From contig OX637295.1 of assembly GCA_951799445.1 (NCBI GenBank), positions 1,674,001-1,738,000 on the forward strand: DNA of 64,000 nt, read 5' to 3'. Below the pieces are notes generated by a model, which ran no database searches, was not told where the DNA came from, and saw only the letters and a list, made by a program, of their open reading frames with translations. The first letter of the stretch is position 1; every line of letters starts with the position of its first letter. Below are positions 47,688 to 59,300 of this stretch, piece by piece. Source of the DNA: Pseudisothecium myosuroides. Taxonomy: Eukaryota; Streptophyta; Bryopsida; Hypnales; Lembophyllaceae. Position numbers and translations under genes: made by a program.

Positions 47688-48170
47688 AATGAAATTAGGT
47701 TGCCCCTCACTAATTTCTCGACATTCTACACTATATAAATATTTATTGTTTCTCTACAAGAATGCACTACTTTGAATTAAGTATTGTTGTAACTGGGACT
47801 CATGAACCTCCATGGATACAAACAGAAATACCAGTAGAAATATTTGTTGACTTTGATGGCTTGTAGGGTAACTTTTATGGGTTAAGGAAACCTGATAGTT
47901 AAGGCAACTTTATTTTATTATTTTGTGTACACAAAATAGGGAAATTCGGTTGCCTTGACAATGAGGTTGCCTTATTTTAAGAAAGTTATTGTACAAGCCA
48001 TCAAAGTCAACAAATATTTCTACCGATATTTTTGTTTGTACACATGGAGGTTCATGAATCCCAGTTACAACAATACTTAATTCAAAAGTAGTGCATTCTT
48101 GTAGAGAAACAATAAATATTTATATAGTGTAGAATGTCGAGAAATTAGTGAGGGGCAACCTAATTTTACC
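47688..48170. mobile_element. Long-TIR foldback element B (~480 bp)
   Basis: The left arm starts at about 47688 (AATGAAATTAGGTTGCCCCT). The right arm is its reverse complement and ends near 48170 (AGGGGCAACCTAATTTTACC). The arms are ~200 bp and closely similar. They are related to element A, which looks like a shortened neighbour. Confidence 0.8.
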
Positions 48171-49015
48171 ATTTTGCAATATGGGGAGAACCGTACATAT
48201 GGTATTATAGCTACCCTTGTAAAATACAATGTATGTATAGTGAAACCTCTAATAATGCAAATTCCTATTTGCATAACTAGCTGTAGTTCTATATTTGCAT
48301 ACTCCTTATGTACATAAAGTCTACTACACAAAGCATTAATGGAGGTGATTGTGTCATATATCACTAATTTTTTTAGTTGAACAACCAATTTGAACCAATC
48401 AAATACAATTTCTGTACTTCATGAGCATGTTTAATCAATTGGATTTTGGCACTTAAGCTTCTTCATGTGCATATAGCTAAAAACTTCTTCCACCATTCCT
48501 ATGCAATAAGGGAAGTTTGACTTTACTAAAATTTGAGATTAGGAATTTTGCGATTAGTATCTTTCATTTGGATGGCATTTTAATTCCTAAAGGTTTGTGC
48601 ATCCAAAAAGTGAATCCGCCTTGGTCAATCTTGATTGTAGCGCTTTTGAAATAATCATTTATGGTTTTGGGTTTAAACTAAGCAAATGAAGCTTGATAAA
48701 TTTTGGTTACTCTCCAATTTAAAATTTTGAGAATATCCAAAATTTGAAGAATTATTGCAATTGTAAGCTCTACGTGTAGAATCCAAATTACATAAGAAAT
48801 TACACAAGAAATAATAAAATATTGTGGATATTTCATTTGTATTTTTTAATATTAATATTCTAATATATGTCATATTGAAATTTAAAAAATTCATTTTCTC
48901 ATTTAAAAAACACAATCATTGGATTTTCTTCATCAAAAATATAAATTATTAGGGATAAAAGTTGAACTAATTAATTGATAATTTGTCCACCAATTTTTGT
49001 TGCTACTTGTATACT
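48171..49015. other. AT-rich spacer, no supported gene
   Basis: No recognisable coding, RNA or repeat feature. Confidence 0.5.
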
Positions 49016-50404
49016 GGGGTTCCAATCAAAATGACGTTTTCGAAATCGTAGGGAAGGAAATTTTGCATCTACCAACTTTGACAACCTCCCGAGGGCTCAA
49101 AAGTTGATATTTGACTATGAAATTTTTAACATAGCATCATCTTTAAGTTAATTATATGTGTACCAAATTTCAAGGCTAGATGATTTACCCAAAAAAATAT
49201 ATTTGAAATCTCCCAACATGTGTAGCCGTGAATTTTTTTTCACTACTGCCAACTTTGACACCCTCCCAAGGATTGAAAAAAAATTCTTTTTATATGAAAA
49301 TTTTGGCATAGGACCATCAATATATTGATTATATGTGTAAAAAATTTCAAGTCCAAAAGAACCCCACAAAAATAGATATTCAAAATCTCCCAACATGTAT
49401 ACTTATGAGAAAAATTTCACTACTACCAACTTTGACACTATCCCAAGGGTTGAAAAATTGTTTATTTACCATGAAGTTTTTATGATGAAATCATCTCTAT
49501 GTTAAAAACATGTGTGCCAAGTTTCAAATTCAAAAGATTCACCCAAAAAAAATAATGCTAGTTCTTCCAATATGTGTAGTTATGAGAACGATTTTTTCAG
49601 CCCTTGGGATAGTGTCATTTTTTGGGTAAAATTTCACACGGACGTAGAAAGTCATTCTCACAACTACACCTGTTGGTAGACTATTAGAATATCTTTTTTC
49701 TGGTAAATCTTTTGACCTTGAAATTTGGTAGACATTTTATCAATATAGAGATGATCTCATGCCAAAAATTTCATGGTAAAATGTTTTTTTTCAGCCCTTA
49801 AGATAGTGTCAAAGTTGGTAGCAGTGAAATTTTTCTCATAGATATACACATTGGTAGAACTAGCATTCTTTTTTATGTGTGAATCTTTTGAGCTTGAAAT
49901 TTGGCACACATGTTATTAACATAGAGATGATTTCATCATAAAAACTTCATGGTAAATAAACAATTTTTCAACCCTTGGGATAGTGTCAAAGTTGGTAGTA
50001 GTGAAATTTTTCTCACAACTACACATGTTGGGAGATTTTGAATATCTATTTTTGTGGGGGTCTTTTGGACTTGAAAATTTTTACACATGTAATCAACATA
50101 TTGATGGTCCTATGCCAAAAATTTCATATAAAAAGAATTTTTTTCAATCCTTGGGAGGGTGTCAAAGTTGACAGTAGTGAAAAACAATTCACGGCTACAC
50201 ATGTTGGGAGATTTCAAATATCTTTTTTTGGATACATCATCTGGCCTCAAAATTTGGTACACATATAATTAACTTAAAGATGATGCTATGGTAAAAATTT
50301 CATAGTCAAATATAAATTTTTGAGCCCTCGGGAGGCTGTCAAAGTTGGCAGATGCAAAATTTCCTTCCCTACGATTTCGAAAACACCATTTTGATTGGGA
50401 CCCC
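49016..50404. repeat. 1.4-kb palindrome made of inverted ~178-bp units
   Basis: The ends GGGGTTCCAATCAAAATG and CATTTTGATTGGGACCCC are complementary, and similarity continues to the centre near 49700. Each arm is built of units marked by TGCCAACTTTGACACCCTCC-like text near 49066, 49241 and 49419. The inverted counterparts lie near 49800, 49970, 50150 and 50328. The spacing is about 170-180 bp. The apparent open frames inside repeat the same peptide (MLGDFEYLFLWGS) and are by-products. Confidence 0.85.
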
Positions 50405-53003
50405 ATTGTACTTCTAAAAACAATTCAAAGTAATTGGATTGTTTTTGCTATATTTACTATTTTATTTTTATTTTTTCTAGAATAATTATAACAATGAGGA
50501 TTTTTTCACAAAAAAAATTGAACTTTTTTACAGTGGTAGACAATCCACAATATCACTTACTGAAAATGTAAGATTGATATTTGAACTCAACATAAAGACT
50601 AAATTTAGCTTAGACAAGATGTTTGACTATCTTGCAATGGATCTAGTCCTTTAGGAGTTAACATCTAAACTTTATTATACTCAAAATGTTTAGTCCTAAT
50701 CTTAGTGATTTTAGAAAAACTTTAGTTTACTTTTTTGTTCAAGTCATTTTTGAAGGATAATTTTTTAACTGAAAAATTTACTTTTTGAGGTCAAACCTAC
50801 TAATTGTACCTATTGAATAACAGACTGTTTGCAAAGCAAAGTCTATGAAATCTATATTGTACAAATTTAAAGAACCAATACAAGAATCTAAAGAAATTGA
50901 TGGATGAAAAATGCATTTTTGTGTGCTTAGAATGTGTTTGCATTCATGGCAAGTGTTTATAATTTGAACGCCTAGACCTTTAATCCCAAAAAGACCAAGG
51001 CCATTTTTTTGTCAAAAACCACTCAAAATTGTCATTTCTGTTGCATTCATCCAAGAAAAAAAAACTTAAGAAAATCTAACTGTAGGATCTTGTACTTTAA
51101 GAAATTGTTAAGTAGAAGTAGGTTCAAATTGAAAGATAAACTAAATCTTTGATAGCTCTAAGATGGGATTGAATCACAATAATCCCAACTATTAGAAAGA
51201 AAAATTAAAATATTAATTAATTTTTAATTTTTCTTTCAAATAAGATCTAAGCCTTCATTTAGATCTTATTTGAAAGAATCAAAGATCAAAGATGGTTACC
51301 GATATAAAATCTTGCTTGTTATGAGTGCTTCTAGTTTAAAACTCTATGCCTTGCTATGTGTGCTTGTATGAGTCAAAACTAGCATTCAATCATTGTCATT
51401 CATTAAATCTTTGATATTTATCATTCTTGCATGAGTTCCATTTTTTGTTGCTATTTTTTTATAAAGATGTTGGCTTTGAATTTACCCTAAAACGTTTTTG
51501 TGATGTTTGAAGAGAACACATTCTTGAATTTTGTGCATTGTTACAAAGTTTCAGAATTCTAGGTCAAGATTAGGGCTACTTGAAAGTCTAAATCCGTCTA
51601 ATGCTTATCCACATTGAATCCTCCGATGTTGGAAATCTATCTCGCTCTTTGATGCCACACACAAGATGGTTGCCTCCTATTGATGAGACCAAGCTTAAAG
51701 ATCTACCACATGCCTTTGACATTCTATTGTACCCACATACCAACATCAAACAATAACCTGACCAATCTGAATGGAGGCTTAAATTTTATTTGAAAGAAAA
51801 ATTAAAAATTAATTAATTTTTTTTTATATTTAATTTTTAATTTTTCTTCCAAATAAGATCTATAAGCTCAATGTATCAAGTCCAAACTTTATAATATTAT
51901 ATTTTTCTTTTGAATTCCTAATTCAAAAAAATTGCTATGATTTGAACTGCAAAATACAACAAAAATTGACAAGCTAGAAACAAAGAGAAAGAAGTGATCA
52001 TGGTTGAGTTGTGCAAAGAGACATGAAAGATCAACCTAAACCTCAAAGGCCCTCCGAAAGAACGGGCTTCTATATATTTTATTTGAATATAAGAATTAGT
52101 ATTATTTCAACACCAAGGATACATTGTTCTTCACACTACTATCTTTGATAACTTCTATTATTTAAATTTATAAAATCTTAAATTTTTTGAATTTTGAATT
52201 TTAAAAATTTTAAATTTACAAATTGCAAAATTGAAGATTATAAAATTATAAATATTATTATTTATAAGGTTTTTAATTATTATTTTATTATTTTTAAAAT
52301 ATTTTTTTCCTATTGAATATTTTTTATTTGACTAGGCTATTGGTGAAAAAGATTTCAAATTTCAAATTCCAAAAATTCCAAAAATTTCAAATTAGAATTT
52401 TATAGATTTATAAAATTTTGATATTAGAATTTTAATTTAATTTTTTTAGTTTGAAAACTTATAAATTTGCAGATTTATGAATCTAATAATTCATCAATTT
52501 TGATATTTTAAATTATGAAACAAAATTCCAATAATGACCTCTAGGCCAAAACTAGTTTAGATAATATATGGTGTTATATAGATTACATTATATTATATTA
52601 TTATTTTTTGTATTCACTAGGATACATTAGGTGTAAAGATATAAATAGATACAATTTGGCAATAGAATTTTGAAGCTATACAACTAGAACCATGAAATGA
52701 AGGCCCAAATAAAGTTACAAAATGACGTGACAATTTGGCCATGGAATTTTGAGGCCAAACGTCTAAAGCCATGAAATAAAGGCATACAAGTGCATAGCTT
52801 CAAATAATGTGTGTATTCTTGATCCACTATTGCATTATATATTATTTAAATAAAATTATATCATTAAAAATAAATTTGACCTTTGAGAATGAAGAGCTAT
52901 TTTTCAGGAGCAAATTAATTTGTAATTTGTTTTGTGTATTCAAATAATTTGTGTATTCCTTCATCTACAATTGTATTTTTTATTATTTCTTTGTATATTT
53001 TAA
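50405..53003. other. AT-rich spacer with decayed repeats
   Basis: One end of a TTAA-type element (CCTTTAGGAGTTAA) is at 50650, and a relative of the piggyBac-like MITE starts near 50990 (AAAGACCAAGGCCATTTTTT). AT-rich palindromes around TTTCTTTCAAATAAGATCTA occur near 51195-51275 and 51785-51860. The part from 52540 has a diverged relative at 57980-58440. No gene. Confidence 0.5.
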
Positions 53004-53534
53004 CCCTTTTATAGTGGAACGCTTGAACGCCATTCTGTGGCGTTTGGATGACAATCCAATGAGTTGTAAAGCTATGCTTTTGAGTTTGAGACCACTCACA
53101 AAATCAAGGTAATCTACTCTAGTTTGTACTCTCATTTCAATTTTGGAAAAATTCCTAATATTGAGTATTTGATTGCAGTTTGAATTTTGGATGTATTTTC
53201 AATGTCTATTGAATTCTAATTATAGAATGATATGGAAATTGAATTTACACTAGGATGTTTGTCATTGTAATGTACACACATGATGAAATTTTCAAATTTT
53301 TTCAAATAATTTTCTATTTGATGTGTTTTTTCTTGACTTTCTCTTCAAAAATTCTCAAAAAATCAATTTTCCACAAAAAAATCTAAATATTTTGTGAAGT
53401 AAAGAAGACATATAATTTCATCTCTGAAAAATAAACATAAAAAATTTCATCCATATCTAGTTGTAAAATGGCAACAAACTAAGTGATGGGCAGTGAGGCT
53501 TGAAATCAATCATGATGGATCCGTCATTTAGGGG
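53004..53534. mobile_element. TTAA-flanked MITE, 531 bp
   Basis: TTAA lies at 53000-53003 and 53535-53538. The right end ATTTAGGGG and left end CCCTTTTATAG match only over the first few bases. The interior is AT-rich and non-coding. Assigned to the TTAA family on target site and CCC/GGGG ends. Confidence 0.5.
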
Positions 53535-53538
53535 TTAA

Positions 53539-55015
53539 AGGATAGACTTGTGACCATGAAATCATTTTTTTGATTACCACATGAATCATTAGCTTAAAAA
53601 ATTGCAAAAGCACTCACTGGAAGTCAAACTACTGTAGAAGACCTCCCCTTTTGACAACAAAATTCCGAAGATAAATAGTTGCAATTTTGTCCTAAAAGGA
53701 TTATTTGTCATCCATTGGACAGATGTTACTACCACTCTTTATGCTACTAGTAGCATCCAACTAAAGGTTTTAATTTACAATTAAAAATGTTACCACCGCA
53801 CAATATTATAAATATTTGACAATTTCTATAAAGAAAAGGAAGTCTTTGTTATTGTGCTACTAGTGACATTCTAATAAAGGTTTCAATTTACAGTTGAAAA
53901 TATTATGGTTTGAAAATTACTATGCAATATTATAAATATTCAACATTTTTCTATAAAAACTAGGGCTTCATTGTTATCTACGGTACTAATGAAACCTAAT
54001 TTTAATTTACAATTAAAAAATTTATGGTGTGAAAATTATTATGTAATGTAAAAAAATTTATAGTGAAGAATTAAGTTGAGAATTTAATTAAAATATTCTT
54101 AAAAAGTTTATTATTATTATTCAAAAAATTGATAAGTAAAATTAAGTATTGAACTAAAAAAAATCTAAATCAATAATGGTGATAAGATGGACTTGAAGCA
54201 TACTAATTTAAATGTTATGATTGTTTTAATCCATAAAATCCAAGGCACTAAATTTTTGTATTGACAATTCTTTGTTCAAGTTAAATAAAATGTAACCAAG
54301 TTATTATTTTTAAAATTTTAAAATTTTCTATTCTAGATTATATGCAAGGGTGTTCATTGCAAATTTTGATTTTTTAGTATTAAGTGCTCTTGAAAATGAG
54401 CCTCAAATACACTAGTCCTTGGAGAAAAAATCACATTAGAAATTCATTTAAAAAAATTGTAGAGTAGATTTTGATAAGCCAAAAATTGATTGGAATTATG
54501 CATGTTATATCCTTTAACCTCATATTTTTTTGGTGACCAATTTTTTAGATATGATATGTGAAAATAAGATTAAAAAACTTCAAATCAGGCTTCAAATTAC
54601 TATCACAGTTTTAACATCCTAATGAATAAATATTGTAATATTTCAATCTATAAATAATATTGTAATTTGTGTTTTCTTTTCTCATGCAATCTCTAACAAG
54701 TTTAGGTTGAATTTGTATAATTATAAATTTACAATTTAAAAAAAATTGATAACACTTATCAAAATGTTGGGCTTTTGTTCAATTTAGAGTAAATTCTAAG
54801 AAATTAAGAAAATCCTTGGGCATTTAGGATTAACAAGAAAACTAAACCTTATGCAACTTTTTTCCTAAAAATTGTGAAAGTTGAGTTCAAAATGGATCCA
54901 ATATTTTATTTTTCAAAAAAGATGCTATCACTACCCATAGAACAAGATGCTTTGTAACTTTGCAATACTAATCCAAATGACATGAATCAATCTTTACATA
55001 TATAAGAATGTAAAC

Positions 55016-55018
<3 letters not shown>
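53539..55018. other. AT-rich spacer, no supported gene
   Basis: Contains three diverged copies of a short segment around GGTTT(T/C)AATTTACA(A/G)TT.AAAAT (about 53765-54010). No coding sequence. Confidence 0.5.
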
Positions 55019-55080
<62 letters not shown>

Positions 55081-55112
55081 TTTATTTTATTTTATTTTAT
55101 TTTATTTATTTT
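55019..55112. repeat. (AT)n microsatellite followed by (TTTTA)n
   Basis: About 29 AT dinucleotides, then seven or so TTTTA units. Simple sequence, probably length-variable. Confidence 0.95.
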
Positions 55113-56036
55113 GTTGCCATGCTCAACTACTTTAAGCTTCTTGTAGCATAACTTTTGCTCCTGAGCATTGATTTAAATAAAAGTTATATTTCAAAAATAT
55201 TTTGTTTCTATCTACCAAAAAAATTTGAAAGATTATGCCAAAAATTGAGATCATATGGACATAATTGAATTAGACCAAACCTTCAATTGTTCTCCAAGTG
55301 GACACTTAGGACTTTACGAATAACTATCCATTGAGAATTGTCAGCCAACCTATTCCCTCCCCTCTAAAAAAGTGAAAAATCAACAGCCGTCGGATGAGAT
55401 TAAAAAAAAAGTAAGACTACCTTCAACTGCCGTACGATGTGATCGTGCAATTTGAAATGAAAACAATAACCCCTTCAAAAAATCAATACCCTTGCAATTC
55501 GAAAAGAAAACTATTTCCTAAGAATTACATGGCAACCTTTTCCTTTCCCCCGCCACCAAGTGAAAAATTAGTAGCCGTCGGATGAAAAATAAATAAATAG
55601 ATAAATAATTGCAGTTAAAGTCGTTGGCTGTCCAAAGGCATGAATTGGGAATTATAAAAAAATAAAATGTCGTTAAAGTCGTTGGCCATCCGAAGTTGTT
55701 GAACAATTGAAATGAAGCGTTGAAGTGATTTTAGGGTTTTCACTTTCCTTTAATGAATTCAATTTTCTGGAGAGAGGTTTGGGTCTTGCTTACAAATGCA
55801 CTTATATTTGGATGCCAATCTCTCGTAATTTTGTGTCAATTCTCATGGTTGCCAGATTGGTTTGAGATTGATATTTGTCATAGTGCGCACGAATTATTTA
55901 AGTATTCTTTAGCTTCATTGTCCTTGCCTGAATTATACATTACAATTGACTTTTAAAAATGTAATTGGTTGTAGAGAAATAAATGAATCTAAATTTATTG
56001 AAGGATTTTATTAAATTTTTGTATAATTAATTTTGA
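55113..56036. other. Spacer, no supported gene
   Basis: Contains a repeated CGTCGGATGA(G/A)-type segment (about 55388 and 55577) and GTCGTTGGC.(G/A)TCC twice (about 55619 and 55678). A 67-codon frame at 55753-55956 has no recognisable domain. Confidence 0.45.
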
Positions 56037-56395
56037 AGAATAAATTCAAATTAATTCATTTTAGACAATGAATTCAAATTAATTCATTTTAGACAATGAA
56101 TTCAAATTAATTCATTTTAGACAATGAATTCAAATTAATTCATTTTAGAAAATGAATATAAAGTATTTCATGTAAGAGAATGAATTCAAATTAATTCATT
56201 TCAAAGAATGAATTCAGTTTAGAGAATGAATTCAAATGAATTCAGTTTAGAGAATCAATTCAAATGGATTCATTTGAGAGAATCAGTTCAAATGAATTCA
56301 TTTGAGAGAATCAATTCAAATGAATTCATTTGAGAGAGTGAATTCAAAGTAATTCATTTGAGAGAGTGAATTCAAAGTAATTCATTTGAGAAAAT
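56037..56395. repeat. 28-bp EcoRI-site minisatellite, about 12 copies
   Basis: The unit is approximately AATGAATTCAAATTAATTCA then TTTTAGAC. Early copies are identical. Later ones drift to GAATTCATTTGAGAGAAT. Each unit is internally palindromic around GAATTCAAATTAATTC. Confidence 0.9.
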
Positions 56396-59300
56396 TTTAG
56401 CAACACAAGAAGACAAAGAAAGAGAAGGAGACATGAGATTGAAGAATTTTTTTTTGAAGAGATTAGGATTTAGGATTGAATATAAAACTTTTACATGAAA
56501 TGAAAAAATGAAAAATTGAATTTTTTTAATGTCATTTAGGGTTTGATGCACAAAAAAAGCAATTGAAGAGGAAGGAAGTGAATTAGAAGAGTGAGTGTTT
56601 CAATGTAGGGAATTGGAAATGATTTTTGTTCAATGGCTACATGCCACGTGTACAAAAATTATTCACTGACTACCCTACTAATAGGCTTGTACATGGTTTT
56701 ACACTATCACCTCAAAAGAGGCAGTAACTGCATGACTACACTAAGGTATTGGGATTAATCAAATTAGAATGAATCAAAGGTTTTGAACAAACAACAATCC
56801 ATCCAATAAAATAAAAAAAATATTGAATTTTTAGAGTAAATTTTATAAAATACCCTCATTTAGATGGAAATTGAAAAAATCTTTTCATGACTTTTACCAA
56901 AATTACCTTTTGAATGTTTTTGTTTAAAATTGTGAAGCAATTATTGCATGTGATATGGAGTTTTGTTAAAAAAACAAAATTTAACCTTCAACAATGATCA
57001 ATTCAAATGGAAGTTGCTTTACCCATGAGCACATGTAATCAACTCACCTCCATGACCATTATAACTTTTATTGTGTGTTTTATTTGCGTTTGTTGTTCCA
57101 CTACATACTTTTCTTTATAGGAAGGTAATTTATTTTGAGAACCATTTTTTCTATACTCTCACATCCATGTGAAGGTTGAATTTCCATTGGCAAGGTCTCC
57201 CAAGCCAAAAATGTTCCACTAAAACCTTCAATCTTCAATGTGTCACTGGTAGAATGGAGAGTAGTATTTATTTCTATTGAATATTATATATTCAAAAATG
57301 CTACTTGTAATACCAAGGATCATCTCAAGCATGACAATGCCACAGAATATAGCATGTCTTACATGCATAGAAATACTAGTGTTGTTGGTATACTAAGAGA
57401 TTTTGGAATTTTAAAATTTAATAATTATAAGTTGATCTTAATTGTCAATTAAATGAGCAATAGAGCCAAAGTCTATAAATTTATAAATTTTTATATAAAT
57501 TTTTATTGTTTACCACACCATGGACAATAAAAATAGTTTTTAGGAAGATAGGTTGAAATCCACTAGTTATAAACTTAAATACAAATAATTGGTTTTCATT
57601 CTACTCTAGAATTTTGGTATTAAATTCAAGTCATTTAAATATGTACATAATTTTAATACTTTTAACAAAATAAAAATATTAAAAAAATAAAATTTATGTC
57701 TAGATTTTGGATGATCTACATAATATTTTGAAGGCTTTGGCAACCAGAAACGCATATAACAAATAAAATCATCTAATGAAAGATGCCCAATGATCTTGTT
57801 ATAATAATCAAAAATGCCCCACATATTTACACAGTGATTGATGAATTTATAAGATTCATTTCATGCAATTAAGAATCTCTTAGAAAAGTCTATTAAAATT
57901 ATCTAATATTTTGAAATGATAAAAAAATGGCAAACATATTGGAAGGGGATACTAATTTTTAGTATTAAATTTTAATATAATTTTGTTCTAGTGACAACTG
58001 CTAGGTTGGAACTAGTTTAGCCTATATTTGATGATATAAATTCCTTAATATAGGGTGCACTAAGTGTGAAGAGTTACTTAGACATGACTTGGCCATGGGG
58101 GTATGAAACCAAATTTACTAAAACAATGGAATGAGGACGTGACAGACATGGTACGGATTCACAAGGCAAACAACTAGAATGATGAAATGAAGCCATGAGA
58201 TGTTGATGGAATACGATGTTACATGGCTAAAGTCACAAAATGAAGCCAATCTATTGCAATTACAACTACTGTTTCATATAATTTGTATGTTGCTTCATCT
58301 GCAATCTCAATCTCAATATTTGAACAAAAATATAATAATATATTTTTTAACCCTTGAGAGTTGAAAAGTTATTTCAAGCCCAAATTTATTTATTTATATT
58401 TATAAATAATTTTTTACATATTTGTATATTACTAATTGGCAACAATATGAATAAGAATGTTTTATTTAGTAGGATTTGGGTAATCACTAACTATTAATAC
58501 ATGATAGCTTATGTCATTTTAAAAACAAAATAATCTTGCCTATACAAAACCTGTGGAAGCAAGCTCTTCATGTATCTAGATTTGGTGCATGGATTTTATT
58601 TTCGGTAGTAGGTCGTGGTGATTGAGTTGACGTGATTGTATAGAACTTAAGTTTGACCCCTCATGGACTAAAAGGATAGAATGTTTTCTCTTCAAATTTT
58701 GAATGGCAAATTATTGGTAAAGTGAAACAAATCTCAATACTTTTGTAAACTAGGATTTTACAAAGTAACAAGTTAACATATTTGTTGCATTTTTTTATTT
58801 TCGATTTCAATGTCAGAAATATTTAAAATTTATTTAGAAAATGTAGTCTTGTAGGAAGAGGGAGCAAACATAATTATTTTTCACTGAAAGAAATAGCAAG
58901 GATGGGAAAAGAAATTCTTTGGATATTTCTAGTCTTTGATTTGCACAAACAAATTAGGTTTGGAAAACTTAAAAAAACAAAAACTTTAAGCAATTTTTAA
59001 AATACAAAGTTCAATTTGGTAAAGAACATAAAATAATTAGAATGATTCCAAGTTTATTGAAGGTGTTCCAAACAATGTGCTAATAATATCAATTGTTAAA
59101 TTAAAAAAAATGACCGATGTATGAATTTTTTTAAGTTTTGTAGGATCTAATTTGGTCAATTTTGGCTTTCTACTCCCTTTGTTTGAAAATGTGTACGTAT
59201 TTGAGAGCATTTCTTATTTCTAATTTTTTTTTAAATTAAAAAACATTAAATTTGCCTTAGATTCCAATGCAATTTTTTTGGGGTGTAAAAAAGCATTATT

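Noticed and set aside
49148..50268. Repeated open frames starting MLGDFEYLFLWGS
   Set aside because: They arise because the palindrome's units repeat the same DNA in both orientations. No homology to a protein is evident.
55019..55112. Long AT run as a matrix attachment or replication element
   Set aside because: Simple microsatellite. Nothing beyond composition supports such a role.
56037..56395. CRISPR-like array
   Set aside because: The units are contiguous without unique spacers and the genome is eukaryotic. It is a minisatellite.
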